A DNA stretch of 64,000 bases from Kingdonia uniflora. Taxonomy: Eukaryota > Streptophyta > Magnoliopsida > Ranunculales > Circaeasteraceae. The position numbers were made by a program, and so were the translations under genes. The stretch spans positions 248,001-312,000 of the forward strand of contig JACGCM010001793.1 of assembly GCA_014058105.1 (NCBI GenBank), written 5' to 3'. The notes below the pieces were generated by a model. That model worked only from the letters and a program-made list of their open reading frames with translations, searched no databases and was not told the origin of the DNA. This document shows, in pieces, positions 11,670 to 21,899 of the stretch. Within the stretch, counting starts at the first letter, position 1; every line of letters begins with the position of its first letter.

Positions 11670-14063
11670 GTATGTCTTTTACTTCCTCTTTACACTATTT
11701 TGTTAGATTATCACAGTGATATATGCTTGGTCAGATACGCTTTCTAATTTAAAGTTAGGACAGTTCAGTATAGTATTTACTTGGATTTGATTTCTCTCAT
11801 GGCAGTTAACTATCGCATGCTTAGATAAATATGCCATCATTGATATTATACTTTAGGATACATGTAGAGACTTCGTACCTAATGTTATGTGAGGATCTGA
11901 CCGTATTTATGAGCTTCGAGTGTTATGAAATTTACTCCTCTATTTGATTTTGTTGTTTGTGATCTCATTACCTTTCCTTACTCAATTGTCAAATGGTAAC
12001 TTCAAGTTCAAGTTAGTCTAATAGAATATTCTTTATACCTGATTCGAGACGAAAAATACTATGTGAAACTGAAGATATGATAATAGGCTTTTTATTGCTA
12101 CATATTTTTTGGCCTTTGTTATTTATAACCATATTTTTATCCACTTGTAGCCCTTTGTGCCTGAAAATAAGCCTTTCGTTTTTCTACCCAAATCCTTTAT
12201 TCATTTATCCGTTTGTTATGAGACTTTTCAGTAAAAAAAATGTAAGGGAGGGGGGGGGTTCGAAAAGCTGAATGAAAGAATAGATTGTATTCCCCCATAT
12301 CTTTGATAGTATGTAACTTTGGGTCTTACAAAAAAAAAAGAGCGGGAGGGGGGGGGGACAAGAAAAGAAAAGAAAAGAAAAAGGGGCAAGAAATAGGGGA
12401 AGAAGTATTCTGATATATGTGTACTCCTTAAAGAGGAAGAATGTCAATTGGTAAACTCTTTTTGAAAAAGTTAAATGAAAGAGTGTAACTGTAGTCTCAG
12501 AATGCCAGCAAAGCACCTACTCCGTCATATGCCTACCCGTGCCTACATTATAACATTTTCAAGACCTGTTTGATCTTGAGTTTTGTATAGTTAGTTTTGT
12601 GGAGATGAGAGATATGGAGTCTATATTAATTAACTTGACACCATTAATGACAATTGATTTCCTATCCATGAGATCTTCCAGCTCGCAGTGCTCTACTTAT
12701 TTGACAAAACATGAGTTTTTCTATGCATATAATTCATATTCATATTTCACACAGAGTGTTAGCTAGTCAATTCTCAGTGATTTCGAGTGACCATCGATGA
12801 GAGGCCTAAGTTGAAACAACTTTCCTTATAATATCTTATTTCTGGATGTTGGATCTGTTGAATGCATGGTACTGTTTTACATTGACTGTGCGCACACATA
12901 CTCTAAGTAAATACTTATTATGTATGAATTTTCTATTGAATGATTTCCTATATGATATTCATATAGCCTGTGATTAGTCTCTGATCTAGAGTAGATAGGA
13001 GGAGTATTGTTGACTTATTATTCTATTATTCTTACGATTTTATTGTTTTTCCTGTTATGTTCCATTTCGTTTCTGTGTCTATTGAAAAAAATATATATAT
13101 ATTCTCTGTTCGAATAAATTTTTTCTTTATTCGAATATTTTGCCTCAGTATTTTTTTTTACATTATTTTATTCGAATACTTTTCTTGACTTATTCGAATA
13201 TTTTTCTTCAGTTTGTTTTTTTTGAAAGGGCACAGTTTTTCTTTAGTTTGTTTTTTTTTGAAAGGGCACATTTTTATTCGAATACGTTCAGGACGTATTC
13301 AAATATTTTTCTCCAGTTGATTAACATAAGAACATTCTTTTTTATTTTATTTTTCTTTCTATTCCCACACTCTCTCTCCATACGAAGTGATTTTTTTGGC
13401 ACAGTCTCTCCTCTTAAACGTCATTACATCGCCTATGATTTCTTGACAAATTCAACCCTCAAAGTTTCTCTAATTGCTTCAATTTCATGTTTTGGGGTCG
13501 AATTGATGCCCTAATTTGCGGCTGCTATAAATTAGGGTGATTTTCCTTGATCTCTCTCGAATCAAAGGTTGGTTTTTCACTCTCTCTCCTTGTCTCCACC
13601 TATTTCGACTAGTATTGTGTGGGTTTTCGATTGCTTGGGGAGGATTGTTGTTGGTTTAGGTATGGTTTGAGAAATTGGGAGTTTTTTTTCTGTTAAAATT
13701 GGAAGTGGTTTGATCTTGATGAAGTTGGTTGTTGGTTATGCTTGGTAATTGATTGTTTGTAATTGGGGATGATTGTTTTGTGCATATTGGCTTAAATTGG
13801 TTGTTGAAAGTAGTGCTACAAAACTCCACTTGTTGGTTGAACTGTTGATTTGGCTTGTTACTGCGGAAAAGTATATTTTTTTGGGTTGTGAAGTACAGGT
13901 AGGAAGTGGGAGTTGTGTGTTTGTTTGTTGGGGTTCCCCTGCTTAACCGTGTGGGTTGAGTTTGGGGAAATTGGTGATTTTCTTGCAGGTTGTGTGAGGA
14001 GATTGTTGGGGTTTGTGTTTGATATTGTTTACAGAGGATTCTATATATATTGTACTGTTTGCT
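11670..14063 (+). other. Long non-coding spacer between pol and env-like ORF
   Basis: I find no credible gene in these 2.4 kb. Homopurine/G tracts occur at 12244-12259 and 12341-12384 (GGGAGGGGGGGGGGAC then AAGAAAAG repeats), possibly decayed extra polypurine tracts. TTCGAATA motifs like those of the LTR are clustered at 13105-13310. The part up to about 12510 aligns with 52600-53550 of Sirevirus B, after which B departs. Confidence 0.6.
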
Positions 14064-15339
14064 ATGGCAAGGGTTAAACGCCCTCAGGAGGGGCCTCCTG
14101 CTCCCAATTCGAGCGGTACAACAAAATGGGGACGGACGACTCAAGGTACTAGGACGGGTCCTCGTCACACTAACCCTCTAGGCTCTTGAAGAGGAAGAGC
14201 TAGTGGAGTTGGAGAGTCTAGTGTAGGACCACGAGTTCCTAATTTTCCCCATTGGTCAACCCTGAAATCAGGGTTTAAGTTTAGAGGATATCAAAAAGAG
14301 GTAACTTTAGATAAGGAGGAGTTGCGTATGAAATATCCAGACATCTCCACGATTTTTGATATTTTTGCTATACATGGTTGGACTAGGATTATGGAACCTC
14401 TGCTGCCGTGCTACCTTTGATTAGTGCAACTCTTTTATGCTTCTCTCCACGTTGTACAAGGCACGGGAATTAACAGGACGTTCAGGGTCTCCATCGATGG
14501 GTTTGAGTTTCATATAGATTCGGATGATATCCAGAAAGCTTTTGGTCTAGGAGAGTCTGACAATCCCGATGTGGAATATTTGGAGTGGCCTTCGGTTCTT
14601 TGTCAGTTTCCTCCCATGGAGGAGATGGAGGAGGAGCTTATTGTTGTTGGAAAGAAGAAAGGTCCCTATGTTAAGTGCAAGAACCTGAGCCCAACACTCT
14701 GCCTTTTCCATATGGTGGCTCATAGGAACATCATTTCCCAAAAGGGGAATAAGAATGTTCTGGTGAGCCATATGCTTTATCTAGTATTATCTTTACGCTA
14801 AGGGGCTCAGTGTTGACTTGGCCCTCATTATCATGTACAAGATGATTGCTACGGCAAACCCGGATCATCAGACACGGATTTTGCCTTACAACAGATTCAT
14901 CTCTTAGCTTCTGACTGAGATGGGGTATGTTATTCGTCCAGATGAGGAGGCTGACGCAAAGAACAAGGTTATTAACTCTCGATATTGGGAGAAGAGCAGA
15001 AAACATATGATCGTAGAGGCGGCGTCTGAGACTGAAGAGGATGCAGAGGACTCAGGGACTGAGTCTGTACCTGCTAGAGGAGTTGCGAGACCTTATACTT
15101 CCAGGACTGCTACTACCTCTGTACCTAGTACTTCTACATCTGCTCCTACTGGATTGGTCTCACATAATTTTGCTTCTCTATACACCTATCTGGAGTCTTT
15201 TTCAGTTCAGATAGAGTCTCGCTTTAGTGGTATGGATACTCAGATAGCTCGGCCCCAGACATCTATGGACGGATTGAGTGGTATAGTGCGAGCCTTGTCG
15301 AGTGGTCCTCCCACTGCATATACAACTGAGGAGTCTTAG
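14064..15339 (+). pseudogene. Env-position ORF of Sirevirus A (broken)
   Basis: From ATG 14064 (MARVKRPQEGPP) a frame runs to 14801 with stops near 14187 and 14418. A frameshift near 14795 moves it to the frame that ends at 15339. The centre (FYASLHVVQG ... FRVSIDGFEFHID ... IQKAFGLGE) matches the pattern of the plant 'putative transposon protein' domain common downstream of pol in Sireviruses. A segment of LALIIMYKMIATAN type follows, then an acidic and Ser/Thr-rich tail. No signal peptide or clear membrane anchor is evident, so calling it an envelope protein would be speculation; its function is unknown. Sirevirus B lacks this ORF. Confidence 0.65.
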
Positions 15340-15852
15340 GTCTTTTGAGATTTTGGTTTTAACTAGTGCACTTTAGAGTGATAGTCTTTTGTGTTTTGTC
15401 TTTTCAATGACTTTTTTGTGATTTTTCTCTCTTTAATGCAAGCATATTCTGTGTGGATTCATTATTTTGACTTTACTATGTATTAATAGTTCCTTTTATG
15501 AATGGATACTCTTTTCATGATATTTACTCATTCATAACTGTTATATAATTTTCCATGTCTAATATAGTTTTATTTTCCCCTCTCTTTTTGCTTGATTACC
15601 CTTTGTTCTTTTGCGTCAAAAAGGGGGAGAGATGTTTATGACAGGTAAGTCAAGTAAGTTTTTTTTGTCCTCTGAATTCCTTATTTTCAATATGAACGGT
15701 TACGTGATATAGCTTGTTTAGTGTGCAAGGATTTCAGAGGCTAGGCTCTTGAGTATGGATGTTCTATGAGTGAATCTGTCCATCGAGTCTGTATTTTTTT
15801 AGTTATTATCTCTAGTTCTAGTTTTGACACATAATAAACCAAAGGGGGAGAT
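15340..15852 (+). other. 3' untranslated interior with two polypurine tracts
   Basis: AAAAAGGGGGAGA lies at 15618-15630 and AAAGGGGGAGAT at 15841-15852, the latter touching the 3' LTR. Repeated tracts upstream of the 3' LTR are a known Sirevirus trait. Otherwise T-rich and non-coding. Confidence 0.8.
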
Positions 15853-16917
15853 AGAAACATCCAATTTTGAAGTTTGTTTCATTTCGTGTCTAGATTAGGC
15901 GTCAACATTATCTCGTGGTTATCCGGCGTTAGTGAGTGCACGTGGAGCGACTACAGCTGGACTGACTGACTCTGAACAGGTAAGTGGGTTTATAACTCTT
16001 TGTTCTAAAAATTTAAGCCTATGTATTTTACAGAGTATGAAAAAGTAATAAGAATGTCTTCTTAAAGAAAACATAACTTCTACCCGAATAGATTATTTTC
16101 CATTTGAATAGGACTGGAAAGATTCCTTCTGTTCGAATAACTTTTAATGTTGTTCGAATATTTTGCAACAGTTTGAATTGTATTCGAATAGAATTATTTT
16201 TGTTCGAATAATTTTTAACAGTTGCATTTCTATTCGAATAGATTAATTGTCGTTCAAATAACTTTCATCAGTTTGATTTCTGTTCGAATAGATTAATTTC
16301 TATTCGAACAGAGCCCGTGTTTTCTATTTTTCTTTTTAAGACATACTTACCTCTTTTCAAAGACTCACTTCTTGAAAACCTATGTTTTGAGGGCTTATTT
16401 TTTAAAGTGAAGAGAGTTCTATCTTTGAGAGATTCAAGAGAGAATCAAATCACTCTAACCTTGAACCAAACAATTGATCAAGAAACCTTATTCATGCATT
16501 GAAGAACTGGATTGTAGAACTTGTGCGATTCAAGATTAGAAGCTTCGACGTGAGATTGGAGCGAGGTGTTACGATAACGCAGAATTGATTACAAGAAAAT
16601 TAATTGGAAGAGAGATAACCATGGGAGGTGCTTATCGAGTCTGTAAGTGATTAAATTCTTGTAATCCTTTTTCAATAGTAGATTGTTTAGCTGTCGGGTG
16701 ATTCGATAACGACCTGTGGGTTTTTCTCCTGAGAAAGATTTCCCACAGGGTTAAAAATCTTTGCCTTGTCTTTAATTTCCATTGCTTGCTTAATATTAGA
16801 TAATCACATCGACTTGATTTAGGTTAAGCGTAGACCATTAATTCAAAGGATTTTGGACCTATTGATTTAAACCTTAAATAATCAAAATTGGTTAGTCTCA
16901 GGCGACTAGTTATTTCA
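15853..16917 (+). repeat. 3' LTR of Sirevirus A (1065 bp)
   Basis: It begins AGAAACATCC, where the other LTRs have TGAAACATC, so the first base is mutated. It ends ACTAGTTATTTCA. TTCGAA units recur at 16080-16310 in the same order as in the 5' LTR, with some sites changed. Confidence 0.9.
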
Positions 16918-19900
16918 TTAACAACATCTCACAACTCTCACTTCATGGGAAAACTCCAGTCTCATATAAACAATGATATAAATTAGCAAACAATTCATCA
17001 ATGAGTTAGACATACCTCGATTTAAACTCATATCGCATTCCATAGCCAAATAAACCCGTGTCTCAAGCCCGAAGTAACGACAAATGGTGCGTTACCAAAT
17101 AATACTCCAACCAGTCTTAATGCACTAATTGACAACTTCTGCTTCATATTCTTCTTGTTGTACTATACCATATGCCAAGGATTAACCAATCCATCGATCT
17201 AACCCTTTATTGAGATAACTGTTCCCACGACTCTTTAATCTCTCCCATGCTAGAACTTGCATACATAACTAGCATATCATCCATACACTAAGAACGGATA
17301 ATCCATGAGTTCTAAAAAAAAAAAACTCATAACATCAACAATGGTCTTTATGGTATTTCATAAATCCACCAATGATATAAACATATCTAACATTGAGCCC
17401 CATCATTTCGGTGTATATCTCGAATACGCATATAAAGCTCTCATACATGAGCCTCCATAATACAACTTCACCAAGTAATTATCTATCCATGTAGCCGACT
17501 TATATATCCATCTTCAATAAGATCAATCATGAAGAATTTTTTATTTCGTATCAAGAATCACTCAATCCAAAAATAAAGCCACCATAATACAATTAGCTTC
17601 ACAACCGGTGAACCAAAATATCTAGACATAAACACCTATTTCTTCTTGAAAGTACTTTACCACAAGTTTTACCTTAAACTGCTTGAACAAACTTGTTCTC
17701 GTTTAACTTATAAGCCAACTTGTGAAGTAAAAAGTTTTACTATCGGCAATAGGATTACATCCTATACCCGATATGATGATTGAGATCCCATCTCATCCTC
17801 ATCCATGACAAGCTCCCACTTTCCCATGACCTCACCTTGTAAAACCATCTTGTAGTCATCACCAATACCGGCTAGCCACAAGCAATATCGAGAGTAATGA
17901 TAACGGGTCGTAGGTCACGAAACCTTGGTTCTTCTTTTCATTACAATTGGAGGAGTATACGGTTCTCGTTGAACATTTTCAACCAATGGTTCTAACTATC
18001 TCTGCAGAGATTTTTGCATACTTACATGACCCTGATAAATCCATTTTTCTGGTCCACATATCCATGCCTTCGCAAAAGACATCATCATTGGATATCACAT
18101 CAATAAGTTGGATAATTTTATGATTCTTCGCATCACAAGATCAGTCACCAAAATTATCACAAACATATCCAATGAGCATGTACAAACTAGACATATAATC
18201 TAGTAATGATCTACTACTAGAATAGAAACAAGAAGTATACATGATTACCTTCTTTTTCGTCCAAGTGATCTCTTATAATAATCCAAGATCCAGTGCATAC
18301 CAAGACTCTATATCAACCACCGAAACTACCGAATCCGCCCAAAACTGCTTTGACAACTCGATGAAACATTTTATATTTCGCTCCCTTTCATTAATCTCAC
18401 GGACCACACTTTCAGCCATACCAAACTCTTGTAGTATTATTAGGATCTTCTCAAGCCTTTAAATCCCAATAAATGCTTTATCTATAATAAACTCATCAAA
18501 GAAAAATTGATCACTATCATCGTTAGACCCAAGACTCTTCAACATTAAACCCGTCTCAATCTCAACCTAAGTTTTCCATCTAACGAAGATATCAAACCAA
18601 TCCGTTTTATTCTTCAAGAAATATACACCAAGCTCTCGTGTGAGATCTCCAATAAAAATAACAAAACCATGAAATCCCCCGTTAGAACTAACTCTAGTCG
18701 GTTTCCATACATCATTGTATAAGTGGTTCAATCTCATATTCTATTTTCTTATCTTTCTAGGAAACCCAACTTTCTTTTGCTTCACCAAGACAAAGTCTTT
18801 ACAAAAGAATAAATCTATCAATTTTATGTCAAGTATTATCCTCGAGAACAATGCTTTTATCCAAATGCTCACGTAACCAAGTTTTTCATGCCATGCTCTG
18901 GAGTCAACAATTAAAGTAACAACACCAATAATCTCATCATTAGCGTTACACGTCCCTAAGTACGCATCTTGCCTTTTATCCCAAGCTAAAATAATAACAT
19001 CCTTCATGATCGCAAAAACATAATCGCTGAAGGTAGCCAAAAGACCCAAGTCCGATAGTTGGCTCGAAAACATATTTCTAGCCATACTAGACACATATTA
19101 CATCATGTCCGAACTTAACGAATTATCATTCGTTAATGCAATCCGAACATCGCAATTATCTACTATGTGATAACACTTATTATAGCTAGACAATTTTCTT
19201 TTACCCGACGTAATTTATAATTAAGCATCCAAGTCTAACCTCGACCTTTTACAAACACTATAAGACAACCAACATGACTTATCCCGAGTACCATAAATCA
19301 CGTTACATGGTCTATCCCAAATATCATAAGTAATATCACATAAATCATTAAAAATAAGATTGGAGGCACTATCAAAATTTTTACCTTCCCCAGAGAAAGT
19401 CGCCGAATGTCTCTTTACATATCTACTCTTCTTCGTTGATCTACAATCTTCCTTCTTATGACCAACTTTACCGTAATTCTAACAAATATCTTGTTGATTA
19501 CAATTTTATGCCTTTATGTGCCTTTTGCTTATATTTTCAATATGTGAAACTTTCTTTCCTCTAACTTCAACATCTGAGTAATCACCCGATGTTAACAACG
19601 AAGCTCCAAGAGATATTACGTAAGAATCATCGCCAAATATTTTTACTATGTCGCTGAAAGTAACCCGCTTACGAGAATTTGAAACACTCGTAACACACTT
19701 CTAAGAATTTAAATCACTCGAAGTTGATTCAAACATCTTTGATAGTTTGTTTATCATCTCTAACACGGTACTCACTTTAGGCAATTTAAAAGAAATAAAA
19801 TTTGAGAGTGTTGAATGAACTTTACCTAGAACATCTCAATCTAGAAGTTCCTACTCTAAATGATCTATATCAGTCGGCTTCATCGAAATCCCTCCTAGAT

Positions 19901-20048
19901 GAAAATCACAATCCTTCGCATATAAAAAATCCTCTACTTGCATCTTTCAAATCCCATAGTTCAATCTATTGAATTCATCAATTTATAATTTCTCCATATC
20001 GGCCATCGCTCTAATCATACAAGCCCTAACCTTTGCTCTAATACCAGT
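16918..20048 (-). pseudogene. 5' interior of Copia-2: decayed gag-pol
   Basis: On the minus strand the region from 20048 leftwards carries recognisable but very broken Copia coding sequence. A gag-like start (RAMADMEKL, DEFNRLNYG) lies near 20010-19960. GAG-pre-integrase is at 18741-19094, in an open frame containing DSRAWHEKLGYVSIW (normally LWHxRLGH). The remaining 1.8 kb to 16918 has only short frames. Stops and indels are dense, so this element is older or more decayed than the Sirevirus inserted into it, as nesting requires. Confidence 0.65.
20035..20046 (-). other. Primer binding site of Copia-2
   Basis: On minus it reads TGGTATTAGAGC, two bases inside the 5' LTR. It is the tRNA-Met type site with one change from TGGTATCAGAGC, and it fixes the orientation of the element. 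Confidence 0.82.
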
Positions 20049-20594
20049 TGTTGGGAATTAGGGTTGCTAATCCCAATCCCTTGCCCAAGAACGATAAACG
20101 AAATGCCAATTGAGAAATTAAACGAAATCAAAACACAACGATTTACCCGGAGGAGGGAAGTAAAAAACCCTTACGGATAAAAAACTACTTCCCGCGAACA
20201 ATCTACTATGATTAAATAGGTTACAAGCAATCTCTTCAGCTTCCTCAAGCTTTCTAATAAAGTCTCTCTAACCCTAGTTCTCTAGAATTAAACTCACAGA
20301 GATTATAACCAAAAGATAGTTAACAAATAACCTAAGTCTCCGTTATATACTTGGGATACTTATTACAAACAGAATAAATCTTGAGGCAAACTCAACGTCC
20401 CAAACAAACTTACTAAACCAGCCACGCAATTTTCATTTGAACGACTTTGACGGAACCAAATTTCTAGCCCTAGAAATAAGCATCTCGTTCGAACAACTTA
20501 AAGTCTCGTTTGAACGACTTGACGGAACCAAGTTTCCAACCTAAAAAACAAGCATCCCGTTCGAACGACTATCAATTCAAGTTCACCCTTAACG
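20049..20594 (-). repeat. 5' LTR of Copia-2 (546 bp)
   Basis: It aligns along its length with 4376-4940. The inner end is TGTTGGGAATTAGG (plus view) and the outer end is ACCCTTAACG, the last A mutated. TTCGAA-type sites occur around 20440-20572, several changed to TTTGAA. Confidence 0.85.
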
Positions 20595-20977
20595 AAAGAA
20601 AGCCATATGCCAGTTTTTTTCCACCTCTGTCGTGTTTCAGTGGCGTGCTTTTGTTCTTAGATGAAGTTTTATCTAAGGGGAACTTTAGTTCATTCTAAGG
20701 TAATCTTTGAGAATTTTTTAGCTATTAAAATCTTAGAAGAATGTAACAGATTTTTTATTTATTCTTCATATCAGAGATGTCACTACTGATGAAATCGTAA
20801 GAGTATGTAATGTAGGTTTTAATTATTCTTCATACTCAAGTATGTAATCGGAGTATGCATTTTTGGTTCTTCATCAAAAGTTGACTGATGAAAGGGTGTC
20901 AAAACACGATCATGATCAAAATGGGGTTTAATCGCCAAAATGGGGTTTATAGACTCTATACTCTATAGGCTCATTTA
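20595..20977. other. Intergenic DNA upstream of CP31
   Basis: No gene seen. Short phrases such as ATTCTTCATA and GTATGTAAT recur in 20750-20850. It may hold distal promoter sequence of CP31, but nothing specific is recognisable. Confidence 0.5.
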
Positions 20978-21783
20978 GAGCACCTCCAATAGCAAGCTAT
21001 GAGATTCTGGTTTGACATACCAGTATACATGAATCCCATACTATTTTCATCCAACAAGGAGTTACAGCTTTTTACCCGCGTGCTGAACTGTTCAACTCCA
21101 ACAGGGAAAAGTCGAATGATTTGTTGAAGAAACGTATAAGTAAAAAAGGAAAAAACCAAATGACTTGTTTATATCAGGCTAGGCGCATAACAGATAAGTG
21201 TGCGGGATAAAAGAAGTAATGTGTGCTTAATCGCAGGGGCGAAGCCAGCACTTGAGTCCACTGGGGTCAAAAAAACAAAATGAGGGGGTTCGGGGGCATC
21301 GCCCCCGAGAAAAAAAAAAGAATACACATATTAGAGTATTTTAGTATCGCTTATATTAGAACTCATGCCAAGTTAATAAAAAATAAAATAAAAAGTCCTA
21401 GCCAATCTAAAAGTAAAGTTAAATGATAACTAAAAATGAGGCCGTGGAGACTTGAACCTTTGTTTAAGTAGTCAAAACCAACATACTTATCCACTGGACC
21501 AATAACAATTATATAATTAAAATTGAGCGGAGTAAAATATATACAAATTATACATATAAGTATCATTTTTAGCTATCTGGTAAGGGATTTATGGCAAATC
21601 CGGTGGAGTCATTTGACCCGGTGGAGTCATTTGACCCCACTGGTCTCCCCTAGCTTCGCCCCTGCTTAACCGTACAACTCCTGATGATGTGGATAGTATG
21701 CGAATACTCCTCGCTAAGTTCAGGTTTCGTATGCTGAACCAGCGTTACCTTGTTAGAAGGGATTTTTACTGTTGGAGGTGCTC
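20978..21783. mobile_element. Tourist-like (PIF/Harbinger) MITE, interrupted
   Basis: The ends are inverted repeats: GAGCACCTCCAATAGCAA on the left and, reversed, GAGCACCTCCAACAGTAA on the right. TTA flanks both ends (20975-20977 and 21784-21786), the target duplication of PIF/Harbinger elements. The 431-bp hAT MITE at 21234-21664 sits inside, leaving about 370 bp of its own sequence and no coding capacity. It ends 116 bp before the CP31 start codon. Confidence 0.82.
21234..21664. mobile_element. hAT-type MITE nested in the Tourist MITE
   Basis: The ends are CAGGGGCGAAGCCAGCAC and, reversed, CAGGGGCGAAGCTAGG, typical of plant hAT non-autonomous elements. The flanking 8 bp are CTTAATCG and CTTAACCG, a one-mismatch target duplication of hAT length. 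There is no transposase ORF. Near the right end GGTGGAGTCATTTGACCC is repeated. Confidence 0.88.
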
Positions 21784-21899
21784 TTAGGCCAACCCTTTTT
21801 GAACCGTTCAGCACTGTACTCTCTAAAAACAAATCCCTTCCTGTAAAACCTTCTTCAAGCCCATTTGACCCCTTATCCTCTCTCTCTCTCAAATCTACC

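Larger units (their letters stand above)
5474..16917 (+). mobile_element. Sirevirus-like Copia retrotransposon A, nested in Copia-2
   Basis: It is bounded by LTRs of 1064 and 1065 bp. Flanking bases are ATAAC on the left and TTAAC on the right, a target duplication with one mismatch. The order is 5' LTR, tRNA-Met primer site, gag with CCHC knuckles, protease, integrase, RT, RNase H, a long 3' spacer, an extra ORF in the env position, repeated polypurine tracts, 3' LTR. A gene between pol and the 3' LTR and several AAAGGGGGAGA tracts are marks of the Sirevirus (Maximus/SIRE) lineage. All genes carry stops or frameshifts, so it is not autonomous today. Confidence 0.9.
4376..20594 (-). mobile_element. 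Minus-strand Copia element split by a nested Sirevirus (Copia-2)
   Basis: Two similar LTRs in the same minus orientation bound this element: 3' LTR at 4376-4940 and 5' LTR at 20049-20594. The tRNA-Met-type primer site lies beside the right LTR, and the polypurine tract beside the left LTR. The flanking five bases are AAAGG on the left and AAAGA on the right, a probable target duplication with one change. The interior is cut at 5473/16918 by the Sirevirus at 5474-16917. Removing that insert leaves about 3.7 kb of interior, short for an autonomous Copia, and the coding parts are badly decayed. Confidence 0.85.

Noticed and set aside
12341..12384. G-quadruplex regulatory element from the poly-G run
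   Set aside because: A single G run followed by AAGAAAAG repeats does not give four G tracts; more likely a decayed purine tract.
13140..13514. Plus-strand Phe-rich frame, possible membrane protein
   Set aside because: It is produced by T-rich sequence with TTCGAATA repeats; no homology-like features.
13656..14168. A 170-codon minus-strand frame in the Sirevirus spacer
   Set aside because: Low-complexity Asn/Thr/Gln composition, no family resemblance, and it overlaps the start of the env-position ORF on the other strand.
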